A stretch of DNA of 64,000 nucleotides from JAJRPT01 sp965661945 (lineage in GTDB: Bacteria; Bacteroidota; Ignavibacteria; Kapaibacteriales; UBA2268), in NCBI GenBank assembly GCA_965661945.1, contig CBFIFP010000004.1, positions 62,001 through 126,000 of the forward strand. The letters run 5' to 3'. The notes below the pieces were generated by a model that saw only the letters and a program-made list of their open reading frames with translations, was not told the origin of the DNA and ran no database searches. A program made the translations under genes and the position numbers. Each line of letters starts with the position of its first letter. Position 1 is the stretch's first letter. This document shows positions 1 through 9,584 of the stretch, in pieces.

Positions 1-980
1 AAGTCTACTTGGTTGCTGTCATAAAATATAGAGTTTACTATAGGAGTCGAAGCTAGGAGTTCTTCTTTTTCGTAGATTATTAAGTCTTTGTAAATATTAT
101 TTAATATTGTAAGGTTAAAACTATCTTTTACAATGCGTTGTTTAACTATGCTTTCAGGATTGGGTTTTGCTGGAAGAGGTAGTTTTGGGTTTGGTGGTGG
201 TATTTGTTTTATAATTGGTTTTTGTGTAGTTTTAAGTTTGTATTCTATTCCAGTAAAAAATGTGATTTCTGTATTATTTATTTGATTATATTTGATTAAA
301 AATTCGTTTGTAAAAGCAATATTAGTTCCCAAGTTTAGTTTAATATTTTTAAAATCTTTTCGGTACATTATTCCACCTGAATAAAACATTTGATTATTAA
401 GAAAGTTTACCTCTCCATTTGCAATGTTTCTTCTTTGTTTTAAGTTATTGTTTATGAATCCAGCATTTGATGGACTTTCTATTTGCTCGTACTGCTCAAA
501 ACTTTTTAATAGGTGCATTCTATAGAAAAAACCAAATATGAATTCTAAATTATCATTTCTTAAAGGTAATAAGTTTTTAAAGTCTTTAATGTTTAGTGCT
601 ATGTTTATACCAGGTGACAAAAAGTTACTTGTTATATCAACTTTACTTTGGGTTTTTAAATCAACAAGTTGAAGGTCAATATCATTTCTTGAAGTGAAAT
701 TATCAATTCGATTAAAGTAAATATAGTTTTGAAACGAATATGATAAGTTGGGTATTAGGTAAATATTATTAAAAATGTATTGCCTGTATCCAAGAGTTAA
801 TTGTTGTGAGTATCCATTATCAGCATAATATGTATCACACTCAACTAATTCACCTATTTGGTTTAGATTTCCTTTTGTAGAATATAAATTATAACCATAA
901 TGCAAGTAAACACTATTCTCATTGGAAATTGATAAGATAGGTGTTAGAAACAAAAATATAATTGGTAAACAAATTTTCAT
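1..980 (-). CDS. Outer-membrane protein, OmpA/porin-like, 3' end beyond window
   Basis: The reading frame opens at the ATG complementary to 978-980 and stays open to the window edge, so about 326 residues are visible and the C-terminus is missing. It begins with a signal peptide (MKICLPIIFLFLTP) and continues with alternating aromatic/polar strands typical of a beta-barrel (for example YNQINNTEITFFTGIEYKL). A proline-rich linker follows (QIPPPNPKLPLPAKP, around residues 245-260). The last visible residues (TPIVNSIFYDSNQVD) resemble the first strand of an OmpA peptidoglycan-binding domain, where a short 'FFD.NS' motif is usual. A barrel plus OmpA tail would anchor the outer membrane to peptidoglycan. 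This is inference because the domain itself is cut off. It is divergent from the haem lipoprotein gene at 1023. Confidence 0.6.
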   Translation of the reverse strand, partial: MKICLPIIFLFLTPILSISNENSVYLHYGYNLYSTKGNLNQIGELVECDTYYADNGYSQQLTLGYRQYIFNNIYLIPNLSYSFQNYIYFNRIDNFTSRNDIDLQLVDLKTQSKVDITSNFLSPGINIALNIKDFKNLLPLRNDNLEFIFGFFYRMHLLKSFEQYEQIESPSNAGFINNNLKQRRNIANGEVNFLNNQMFYSGGIMYRKDFKNIKLNLGTNIAFTNEFLIKYNQINNTEITFFTGIEYKLKTTQKPIIKQIPPPNPKLPLPAKPNPESIVKQRIVKDSFNLTILNNIYKDLIIYEKEELLASTPIVNSIFYDSNQVD

Positions 981-984
981 TTAT

Positions 985-992
985 TAATTTTG
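985..992 (+). promoter_or_regulatory. Candidate -7 element (TAATTTTG)
   Basis: TAATTTTG fits the Bacteroidota -7 consensus TAnnTTTG and lies 30 bp before the ATG of the haem lipoprotein gene. No clear TTTG -33 element was seen at the expected distance, so support is weak. Confidence 0.3.
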
Positions 993-1022
993 TATTTTAA
1001 AATTTAAAATTACGAAATCTTT

Positions 1023-1628
1023 ATGAGAAATAGAATACTATACCTGATTTTTATTGTTTTATTGTTAATATCTTGTGAAAAAGAGATAAAATTTATTGTG
1101 AAAGAAGAGTTTAAGCAAGAATTTGTTGAAAAAGGTAAGGATGTTACTGCTGCTGCATTTAATGAGCTTTCAAAGAATTTGAAGAATGCTATTACTAATT
1201 CTGGGTTTGAAGGTGCTGTTTCGTTTTGTAAAGTTGAAGCTCCAAAAATAACTATGGAGGTGTCAAAAGAGTCGAGAGCTTTGGTTAAAAGAGTAAGCGA
1301 TAAGCCAAGAAATAAGAGTAATGCTGCTTCTGAGAAAGAAATTGATATCATTAATAATTATAAGAAATTAATTAATTCTAATGAAAAGATTGAACCAGTT
1401 TTAGATGCTGAAAAAAGTACTGTAACTTTTTATTCTCCTATTAAAATGATGCCTTTATGTTTAAATTGTCATGGGGATAGTAAAAATCAAATAGGACAAT
1501 CAATTTTAGATATAATATCGGAACTTTATCCGGAGGATAAAGCTGTAAACTATAAGATAGATGAATTGAGAGGATTGTGGAAGGTAGTATTTCCTATGCA
1601 ACAAGCTAAAGTTGAAGTATTAAAATAA
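1023..1628 (+). CDS. Tll0287-like (DUF3365) haem-binding lipoprotein
   Basis: A 201-residue protein with a lipoprotein signal peptide ending in the lipobox LISC (Cys18). A single c-type haem motif, CLNCH, lies at residues 146-150. Upstream of it the stretch RALVKRVSDKPRNKSNAAS resembles the conserved 'RRTS..RNP.N.P' block of the Tll0287/DUF3365 family, which are periplasmic single-haem or haem-sensor domains. The likely location is the periplasmic face of a membrane, with a redox or sensing role; the substrate is unknown. Its 3' end lies 4 bp from the convergent end of the large T9SS protein gene, so the two are not co-transcribed. The family call is fairly secure; the physiological role is not. 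Confidence 0.8.
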   Translation: MRNRILYLIFIVLLLISCEKEIKFIVKEEFKQEFVEKGKDVTAAAFNELSKNLKNAITNSGFEGAVSFCKVEAPKITMEVSKESRALVKRVSDKPRNKSNAASEKEIDIINNYKKLINSNEKIEPVLDAEKSTVTFYSPIKMMPLCLNCHGDSKNQIGQSILDIISELYPEDKAVNYKIDELRGLWKVVFPMQQAKVEVLK

Positions 1629-1632
1629 TTTT

Positions 1633-4600
1633 TTATTTTTTTATAATTAAAGAAATATTATCAGAAAATTGTCCTGCATTTATTCTTAAAAAATATTGTC
1701 CGCTTGCAATGTTTTCAATATTTAGATTGAAATTATAGAATCCTTTTGCTTTATAAGAGTTTTCGAATACTCTTACAATATCGCCTTTAATATTTACTAA
1801 ACTTATATAAACGTTTGAATCGAAAGGTATAGAGTATGATAAATCTATGTTTCTATCAAGTGGATTAGGGTTTATTTTATCTATATGAAATGGGATTAAA
1901 TCCGAGTTAACTTTTCTGAATTCATCGCCGCACTCTAGAATCATTTCAATTTCTTGCTGGTTATTTGTTTTGAAATTTACACATTGAGTTGTTTTTGCAA
2001 TTATGTCTATATTAACTTTGCTTTTGTTTTCTATTTCATTTGGTAAGAATGTATTGAATATAAAACTTACTAACTCTCCCCCGTCAGATAGATTTTCTTC
2101 AGTTAATGATATTAAATCAAATCTTACTTTTCCATTTTCTAATTCAGTAAAGTTATCTATTATATATTTTGAATTATGTTTATTTGATAATCTTATTGAA
2201 TTGTTTTGGAGTTTTAACATTGAGGGGTCGAATGTTACTAAAAGTGATAAATCTTGAATATTAGCATCTTTTAACTCAGGTGAGTTCTCTATTGATACTG
2301 TAGTTAGAGCAGGTTTGTTTACTTCAACTTTTTGGCTTATAGGTTTTAATTCGAACTCGTTGTCGTATAGTCTATTTATACCATTGAAGTTGATATTTGT
2401 AGTTGTTATTTTTTGTTTTTCTTTAATGATTAATTGGGTGTTTCTATCTTTCCCAAAAGATGTAAATTCAATTGGGATTGAAATTATCTCATTAGGTTGA
2501 ATGGTAAATTCGGAGAGCGAATATTTAGATTCTACAAATGAAAATTCAGGTATAATTGGGCTGAAGTATAGTGGCTCAAGATTGATTTCAGATGTTCCAA
2601 TATTGTGAAAAGTTATAGATATAGTATCTTTTTCATTTTCACAAGCATAAGCATTTAGGTCTGGAGTTATGATTTGTAATTTACTATCTACTCCTTCTCC
2701 TTTTAAATAAAATGTATTATTACCTTCGAAATTACCATTTATTTTTACCTCTAGGATTTCTATTCCTATATTATTTGGAGTAAATGAGAAATTGTTTTCA
2801 ACATTTGCATTTGGGTTTATTTCTCGATAATTTATATCAAATAAGTTGAAACCATATTCTTCGGCTTTTGAGTAATCGTATTCCAAGTTATACTTTTCAA
2901 GTTTATCATGGTATTCCCAGTTTTTTACGATATTGTGAATTTCAAACTTTTCATTTTTTGTGGAGTTTAATTGTATTTTACCAAAATCAAGTGTATCTTT
3001 AAATTCTAATTTTGGTAATGTTCCAAAACCTTTGAGTGATAGAACTGAATATGTTGGTATATCATTAAAAAGTATAAATTCTATATTTAGGTTGTGCTGT
3101 CCTAAAGTTTGCGGCTTAAATTCTACTATAAACTCATACTCTTCATTAGGTTGAAGTAATTTATTGATAAAATAATCTTTGTTTATTATAAATGCTGATG
3201 AATTCTGCTCTCCAAAGAATTTTAAATCTTTAATTCTGATTGGTACTTTACTGTAGTTTGCAATCATCATTGTGTTAGATTTGTAGGGCTGAATGTTATT
3301 ATTATCAGTGCTAATAATTTTTCTTTCAAAATCATAGGAATTAACTATAAAACCAGGTTCTAGTAGGTTTGCTGAGATGTAACATACGCTGTCAAATCTT
3401 TCAGCGTCACTTCTGAACTTCAGCGAATCATAAAGCAATCCTTTTTTCTGGCTTTTATTTTTTATGTATCCAGTGAAAAATGAGTTTGGAGCTATTTTAA
3501 AAGGATTAATTTCTGAGATTAAAGGCATTCCAATTATTTCAAAATCATAAATATTTGGATAAATAACTCCAGTTATTTCTAAAGTAACTTTTCCTCTGTT
3601 ATATATTTTAAATTCTTTTATAAGCTCTTGACCTGTTATTATGTCTTGGAAATCTACATCTGTTACTTCAATAATTGGTGAGGTGACGTCTATGTTTATT
3701 CTAGCGAGTTGTCTGTCTAGGCAGTCGTTAGCTATAAACAGTTTGGCATTAAAAATTGTATCAACTGGAGAGTTTAATGAAACTTGAAATTGATATTCAG
3801 ATTTTGGAGGTATTATAATTGTTAAGTCTTGAATATCTATTCCATTAAAATAAAATTCTAATGATTCGAAATCGGAATATAATTTTTTTAATTCAAAATC
3901 TTCATCACTGTTGTTTATAATAGAAAAATTTTCTGTAACTCTTTGATTTGATTTGGTATTAAGTTTTATTCTTGTAGGTTCTATAGCAATATCTTGAGGT
4001 TTATAATAAACTTTTTGATTTGTTATATTTCCATAAGCATCCCATACTCTTATAGTTCCAGAAGCACCTTTAGTTTTATCGATTATATCGATTACAAAAT
4101 TTGCAGGATTTTTAGATCTATCAATAACTCTCATGTTAGTTAAATTTGAATCAGGTATGAGTAAGTTTCCTTTTAAATTATCTTCTGTAATAGCTCCTAT
4201 AATTTGAGAATCGCAAGTTGAAGACCAGTCAATTTTTGGGGCAGTTGTATCTACTCCTTGATTTAAAACTAAATTATAATTACTTAAAAATCCGTAAGAT
4301 TTGAATTCTTTTGTACCATAATTTATAGCAGTAAATTTGTAATTAGACCTAAATTTTATTTGTCCGGTGGTTGGTAATCTAAAATTAATAACTCCATAGA
4401 TTTTATTGTTATATGGTACGTTTATTTTTTGAGTGGATATAATGTTTTGGTTATTTTTGATTTTATTCCATTTAAATTCATTTCCGATTAAAAAGCCGTA
4501 TTCAAATGATTCTGGAATATCGTTTGACTCGTCGAGTTCGAAAAGCAAATTAACATAATTATCATTAAAACTAATATCTTCTGAAAAGTTAGGTGAGGAA

Positions 4601-5742
4601 ATACTTATGAAGTTAGTCATTGATTGAATTGAGGGAAGAGACATCATTGAAGGTCCGCCATTAGGATATTCTTTTTGGTCTTCTTCATCTCCTGTGTTAT
4701 ATGAGGTAACCATTATTGGTTTGTCTGACGATATTATAAATGGTTTAAAATTATTATCTAAAGGACGTTGTATTTCAATGTAAGATTTTTTAATTTCACT
4801 GAAAACGTCATCAATTTCATCATATAATGTTCCGTTTAAAAATATTTGAGTATTACTTTCAGCTGCAAAAACCCTTATTAAAGGTGAGTATCTTTTGTAA
4901 CTATATTTACTTATTATGTATGATTTTCCCCAAAATTCTACAGGTAATTCCATATTCATTATAAAATCACACCAGTTGTTGTTAGCCGGTATATTAGCAC
5001 ATTGGTTTGAACTAATTACGCTGATTGGTTTATTTGACTTTACTCTAGCATTAGATAAGTCATCTTTTGCTTGATAGCTTGACATCACCCAAATATCACC
5101 TTTGTTTAGTGTTTTGGTGAAAGTATTACCTGATATTTTGGGACCTCTAACATCATAAGGTGTGTTTTCGGCTGGATAAAAGAATTCTACATTTGTGTTG
5201 TCTTCTGTTGCAATAATTGTTGAATTTGATTTTAGTGTTAAATATCCAGAATATCTGTCTGAAACATCTTGATAGTTAGACACAACATAGTTTTTACCTA
5301 AATTTTCTAATGGAATTGCTAAATAAGAATCTGCACTGTTTTCAAAATTTGATAAAACGATTACTGAAATTGGGTAATCACTTTTAATTATGATTGCTGA
5401 ATTTTTAAAAACTAGATCATAGTGAATATCTTCATTTCCATTTTTAATAATTGGTTGAACAGTATTAATATTAAGCTTAATACCTGAAGTTTTGTTCGCT
5501 TTGACTGATAAATTAGTTTTGAATCCTTTTCCGGGAATTTCTAAACTTACGTTTGCATCAAAAGGACTGAAAAATAGGAAATTTACAAATTCTTTATGAC
5601 TCAGATTTTCTTGACTTAAGTTCGGCGGCACTGTTAAATAAAATTCTTTCCCAAAATTATTATGACCTATTTCATCATAAGATATTTTATTTTGGGATTG
5701 AAGTGCGACTGTAAATAAAAGAATTATAATTATGATTTTCAT
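1633..5742 (-). CDS. Large T9SS-secreted surface protein with IgGFc-binding-like N-terminus
   Basis: A 1369-residue protein with a signal peptide (first about 16 residues). The N-terminal part (GKEFYLTVPPN near residue 31, then YLAIPLENLGKNYVVSNY) resembles the IgGFc-binding domain found in many large bacterial surface proteins. Residues of about 590-1110 look like repeated Ig-like 'choice-of-anchor D'/ASPM-SPD2-Hydin modules (for example ITGVIYPNIYDFEI and LDFGKIQLNSTKNEKFEIHN). A cohesin-like segment follows (FDPSMLKLQ, then GGELVSFIF). The last about 80 residues are a type A T9SS sorting domain: the NPNPLDRNIDLSYSI start, a central YISLVNIKGD strand and a terminal IIKK. This predicts export through the outer membrane and surface attachment. 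It is a single gene with no obvious operon partner. The ligand is unknown. Confidence 0.82.
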   Translation of the reverse strand: MKIIIIILLFTVALQSQNKISYDEIGHNNFGKEFYLTVPPNLSQENLSHKEFVNFLFFSPFDANVSLEIPGKGFKTNLSVKANKTSGIKLNINTVQPIIKNGNEDIHYDLVFKNSAIIIKSDYPISVIVLSNFENSADSYLAIPLENLGKNYVVSNYQDVSDRYSGYLTLKSNSTIIATEDNTNVEFFYPAENTPYDVRGPKISGNTFTKTLNKGDIWVMSSYQAKDDLSNARVKSNKPISVISSNQCANIPANNNWCDFIMNMELPVEFWGKSYIISKYSYKRYSPLIRVFAAESNTQIFLNGTLYDEIDDVFSEIKKSYIEIQRPLDNNFKPFIISSDKPIMVTSYNTGDEEDQKEYPNGGPSMMSLPSIQSMTNFISISSPNFSEDISFNDNYVNLLFELDESNDIPESFEYGFLIGNEFKWNKIKNNQNIISTQKINVPYNNKIYGVINFRLPTTGQIKFRSNYKFTAINYGTKEFKSYGFLSNYNLVLNQGVDTTAPKIDWSSTCDSQIIGAITEDNLKGNLLIPDSNLTNMRVIDRSKNPANFVIDIIDKTKGASGTIRVWDAYGNITNQKVYYKPQDIAIEPTRIKLNTKSNQRVTENFSIINNSDEDFELKKLYSDFESLEFYFNGIDIQDLTIIIPPKSEYQFQVSLNSPVDTIFNAKLFIANDCLDRQLARINIDVTSPIIEVTDVDFQDIITGQELIKEFKIYNRGKVTLEITGVIYPNIYDFEIIGMPLISEINPFKIAPNSFFTGYIKNKSQKKGLLYDSLKFRSDAERFDSVCYISANLLEPGFIVNSYDFERKIISTDNNNIQPYKSNTMMIANYSKVPIRIKDLKFFGEQNSSAFIINKDYFINKLLQPNEEYEFIVEFKPQTLGQHNLNIEFILFNDIPTYSVLSLKGFGTLPKLEFKDTLDFGKIQLNSTKNEKFEIHNIVKNWEYHDKLEKYNLEYDYSKAEEYGFNLFDINYREINPNANVENNFSFTPNNIGIEILEVKINGNFEGNNTFYLKGEGVDSKLQIITPDLNAYACENEKDTISITFHNIGTSEINLEPLYFSPIIPEFSFVESKYSLSEFTIQPNEIISIPIEFTSFGKDRNTQLIIKEKQKITTTNINFNGINRLYDNEFELKPISQKVEVNKPALTTVSIENSPELKDANIQDLSLLVTFDPSMLKLQNNSIRLSNKHNSKYIIDNFTELENGKVRFDLISLTEENLSDGGELVSFIFNTFLPNEIENKSKVNIDIIAKTTQCVNFKTNNQQEIEMILECGDEFRKVNSDLIPFHIDKINPNPLDRNIDLSYSIPFDSNVYISLVNIKGDIVRVFENSYKAKGFYNFNLNIENIASGQYFLRINAGQFSDNISLIIKK

Positions 5743-6023
5743 AATAACATTAACACTTTTACAAGTGAAATATATCAGTTTAAAATTAAGTTTTTATTTA
5801 GTTTTAAATAAACCTTTCTTCTTAATATATATCAACGTATTATAATTAATTTTATTTTTTATGTTTATCTTTTTTTTTATTTTAAATTTTTTATTTTAAG
5901 TAAATTTTTTTACAAACAAACTAAAATATCATGTTACTATTTTTATTATAACAGTTTATATAATATTTATTGCATTTAACAATTATTTAGTGTAATTTTT
6001 ATTATTTATATTAATTTAATATA

Positions 6024-8051
6024 TTAAACCGCTACTTCTGATTTAATTCTTTCGATTTCATCTCTTATTTCTGCTGCTCTTTCGAATTCTAATTCTTTGG
6101 AAGCTCGTTTCATTTCTTTTGTCATTTGATCTATAAGAGCCTTTCTTTCCTCATCTGACATAAACTTTGCTATATTAGCTGATACTTTCCTATCTTTTTT
6201 GATGCTTATATCTTGCATTGTTAATCTATTAGCTTGAACGTCAGCAACGGATGTAGAACTCATAATTTCTTCATAAGTTTTATAAACAGTTACGGGGTTT
6301 ATATTGTGTTTTGTATTGTAATCCATTTGTATTTTTCTTCTGCGTTCGGTTTCATCAATTAAGACTTTCATTGAGCGAGTTATTTTATCTGCATATAGAA
6401 TTACTAATCCTTTGTCATTTCTGGCTGTTCTACCGGCAGTTTGTAATAATGATTTTTCGCTTCTAAGAAACCCCTCTTTATCTGCATCTAAGATTGCAAC
6501 AAGTGAAACTTCAGGTAAATCAAGACCTTCTCGTAATAAGTTAACACCAACCAAAACATCATAATTTCCCAGACGTAGATTTCTGATTATATCAACTCTA
6601 TCGAGGGTATCGACTTCTGAATGAATATAGGCAACTTTTATATTTAAGTCTTTTAAGTAATCTGTCAAATCCTCTGACATTCTTTTAGTTAGAGTTGTTA
6701 CTAATACTCTTTCCTTGAGTTCAACTCTTATTCTAATTTCATTTACTAAGTCATCAATTTGATTTATAACTGGTCTTACGCTTATTTGTGGGTCGAGAAG
6801 TCCTGTTGGTCGTATAATTTGCTCTACTACTACTCCTTCTGCTTGCTCTAATTCCCAATCGCTTGGAGTTGCGCTTACATAAATAACTTGATTAACTACT
6901 TTCTCAAATTCATTAAATTTAAGGGGTCTATTTTCTAATGCTGATGGTAATCTAAATCCGTGTTCAACAAGATTGGTTTTTCTTATCCTATCACCTTCAT
7001 ACATTGCTCTTAATTGTGGAACTGTTATGTGGCTTTCATCAATAATAATTAAATAATCATCGGGAAAATAGTTAAATATTGTGTTTGGTGTTTCGCCGGG
7101 TTCCCTTCCAGAAAGGTGCATAGAATAGTTTTCAATCCCGGAGCAATAACCAACTTCTTTCATCATTTCTAAATCAAATAAAGTTCTTTGTTCAATTCTT
7201 TGTGCTTCAATGTGTTTTCCTATACTTCTAAAATATTCGCATCTATCTATCATTTCATCTTTAATACTGTGCATTGCACGTATTAATTGATTTTCTGATG
7301 TTACAAATAGCTTTGCTGGATAAATTGTTGTAGCTGATTCGGTTGCATAAATTTGTCCTGTGCTTGGGTTAACGTATTTTATGGAATCTACTTCATCGCC
7401 AAAGAGTTCTATTCGAATTGCTCTACTTGTTTCTGCAGCAGGAACTAATTCTATAATATCTCCTCTTACTCTGAAAGAACCTCTGCCTAATTCTTTGTCA
7501 TTTCTTTCAAAATATAAGTCTGATAGTTTATAAAGTAGTTCTTTTCTTGTGATTTTTTTTCCAACATGAATTGAGAATAGCATGTCTTTGAAGTCTTGTT
7601 TTGCTCCTATTGAATATATACATGAAACTGAAGCTACTACAATTGTATCTCTAAATTCATCAACAAGAGAAGAAGTTGCTCTTAATCGTAATCTATCTAT
7701 TTCATCGTTAATAGACATATCTTTTTCTATATATGTGTCTGTTTTTGGTATATATGCTTCGGGTTGGTAGTAGTCATAATATGAAATAAAATATTCAACT
7801 TTATTGTTAGGAAAAAAACTTTTAAATTCACTGTATAATTGAGCCGCTAATGTTTTATTAGGTGAAAGTACTAATACAGGTTTTTGAACGTTTTGGATAA
7901 CATTAGAAATAGTAAATGTTTTCCCAGACCCGGTTATACCAAGCAAGACCTGATGTTTATCGCCTCTTACAACTCCTTCTGTAAGTTCTTTGATTGCTTT
8001 AGGTTGGTCGCCAGCTGGTTTATATTTAGATATTAATTCAAATTTTTCCAA
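6024..8051 (-). CDS. uvrB: UvrABC system protein B (excinuclease subunit)
   Basis: The damage-verifying helicase-like subunit of nucleotide excision repair. It takes over damaged DNA from UvrA and recruits UvrC. The 675-residue length is normal for the family. Walker A is GITGSGKT at residues 38-45. The beta-hairpin that inserts between DNA strands is recognisable as YYDYYQPEAYIP near residue 91. A DESH helicase motif (IIIDESH) and the helicase motif VI region (QTAGRTARN) are present. The C-terminal UVR coiled-coil domain that contacts UvrC ends the protein (about residues 640-675, LEFERAAEIRDEIE). It is monocistronic here; uvrA and uvrC are not in the window. No SOS-type operator was recognised in the A/T-only upstream region. 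Confidence 0.97.
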   Translation of the reverse strand: MEKFELISKYKPAGDQPKAIKELTEGVVRGDKHQVLLGITGSGKTFTISNVIQNVQKPVLVLSPNKTLAAQLYSEFKSFFPNNKVEYFISYYDYYQPEAYIPKTDTYIEKDMSINDEIDRLRLRATSSLVDEFRDTIVVASVSCIYSIGAKQDFKDMLFSIHVGKKITRKELLYKLSDLYFERNDKELGRGSFRVRGDIIELVPAAETSRAIRIELFGDEVDSIKYVNPSTGQIYATESATTIYPAKLFVTSENQLIRAMHSIKDEMIDRCEYFRSIGKHIEAQRIEQRTLFDLEMMKEVGYCSGIENYSMHLSGREPGETPNTIFNYFPDDYLIIIDESHITVPQLRAMYEGDRIRKTNLVEHGFRLPSALENRPLKFNEFEKVVNQVIYVSATPSDWELEQAEGVVVEQIIRPTGLLDPQISVRPVINQIDDLVNEIRIRVELKERVLVTTLTKRMSEDLTDYLKDLNIKVAYIHSEVDTLDRVDIIRNLRLGNYDVLVGVNLLREGLDLPEVSLVAILDADKEGFLRSEKSLLQTAGRTARNDKGLVILYADKITRSMKVLIDETERRRKIQMDYNTKHNINPVTVYKTYEEIMSSTSVADVQANRLTMQDISIKKDRKVSANIAKFMSDEERKALIDQMTKEMKRASKELEFERAAEIRDEIERIKSEVAV

Positions 8052-8300
8052 AATTTTCCTATTTTAAAATTTCAAGCATATAGGACGTTATATCTGTGAT
8101 TAAATTTAAAAATAGTTTAAATATTTTTATTAAAGTTTATTTTAAATATGTTTTTTAATATTGATTAATAAAATTTTACAATAATACTAAAAAAAAATAA
8201 TATTGATTTATAATTAGTTATAAAATATTAATTTTAATTAATTTTTTTTTTTTATAAATTCTCTTTATATTGTATTTTTAAATTTAAAAAAGGTGATTTT

Positions 8301-9575
8301 ATTTTTCGATTTGATACTTATTTTTTAATTATACTTCTATCAATTTTAATTACACTTTCTTATGTTTTTGATATAATTAGCAAAAAATATAAGATTCCAA
8401 GTGTTTTATTATTATTGGGAACAGGTATTTTACTAAAACAAATTAGTATTCAATATAATTTTAATTTGTCGGAAAATCTTTTTGACTATTTAGAACTACT
8501 TGGTGTTATTGGTCTTATAATGATTGTTTTGGAAGCCGCTGTTGACCTCAAAATTTCAAAAGATAAGTTTCCTTTGATACGTAAATCTCTTCTTGTTGCA
8601 TTTCTAATTCTATTGATAACATCGCTTGCTATTGGTACAGCTATAATGTTTTTGCTTAATGAACCATTTATAAACTGTTTGATTTACTCTATTCCTCTTT
8701 CAGTTGTATCTAGTGCTGTATTAATTCCAAGTGTCCATAACCTCACGCAGCAGAAGAAAGAGTTTTTAATTTATGAATCTACTTTTTCGGATATAATTGG
8801 AATTATGTTTTTTAATTTTATTGTTTTGCAAGAAAACTCAATATTTAATATTGGGGGTTTTGTAAATATAGTATTAACAATAGTAGAGTCTGTTGTTATT
8901 TCATATTTATTGGTTTTTATTTTTAGTAAGTTTAAAACTGGCATTAGGATATTTTTGATAATTGCGATTTTAGCAATTCTTTATGCTATTGGTAAGAAGT
9001 TACATTTGTCATCTTTACTATTGATATTTATTTTTGGATTAATTCTTAATAATACAAAGGTATTTTTCTTTGATAAAATTAGTACTTATGTTGACCACGG
9101 ATATGTAAAGAAATTAGTTAAAGATTTTCATTTAATAACTGCTGAGACAGCATTTGTTGTTAGAACATTGTTTTTTGTGGCTTTTGGTATGATGATAGAT
9201 TTGAATCAGTTATTAGACCCTAGGGTAATTTTAGTTGGTACTATTATCTTATTAATATTATATTTAGTTAGATATCTTAATTTTAAGTCTATTGTTAAAT
9301 CGGATGTTTTTCCGGAGATATTTTTAGCACCAAGAGGATTGATAACTATTCTATTATTCTTTCAAATACCAGCGGTTTATGAAATATCTAGCATAGGTGT
9401 AGGAGTGCTGCTTTTTGTAATCTTAGCAACAGGAATTATAATGATGTTTGCTTTGATATCAACTAAAAATGCAAATGTAGATGAATATACTGTAATTGAT
9501 ATTGGCTTAGGACCAAGTTCTGATAATGCAAATATTGATAAGATAAATAAATTTAGCGAGTATGATGATTTATAG
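8301..9575 (+). CDS. Cation/proton antiporter (CPA superfamily), apparent ATT start
   Basis: A polytopic membrane protein of the Na+/H+ antiporter type, with about 11-12 hydrophobic segments. It probably exchanges Na+ or K+ for protons. The first classical start, TTG at 8415, would delete a conserved first membrane helix. The frame upstream encodes FRFDTYFLIILLSILIT then SYVFDIISKKYKIPSVLLLL, which matches the usual N-terminus of this family, and contains no in-frame ATG, GTG or TTG back to the stop at 8235. An AGGTG ribosome binding site at 8291-8295 sits 5 bases before an ATT at 8301, so ATT is the best start (424 residues). The C-terminal tail is short and acidic. The PLP-enzyme gene follows 9 bp downstream. 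Confidence 0.82.
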   Translation: MFRFDTYFLIILLSILITLSYVFDIISKKYKIPSVLLLLGTGILLKQISIQYNFNLSENLFDYLELLGVIGLIMIVLEAAVDLKISKDKFPLIRKSLLVAFLILLITSLAIGTAIMFLLNEPFINCLIYSIPLSVVSSAVLIPSVHNLTQQKKEFLIYESTFSDIIGIMFFNFIVLQENSIFNIGGFVNIVLTIVESVVISYLLVFIFSKFKTGIRIFLIIAILAILYAIGKKLHLSSLLLIFIFGLILNNTKVFFFDKISTYVDHGYVKKLVKDFHLITAETAFVVRTLFFVAFGMMIDLNQLLDPRVILVGTIILLILYLVRYLNFKSIVKSDVFPEIFLAPRGLITILLFFQIPAVYEISSIGVGVLLFVILATGIIMMFALISTKNANVDEYTVIDIGLGPSSDNANIDKINKFSEYDDL

Positions 9576-9584
9576 GAGAAATAG

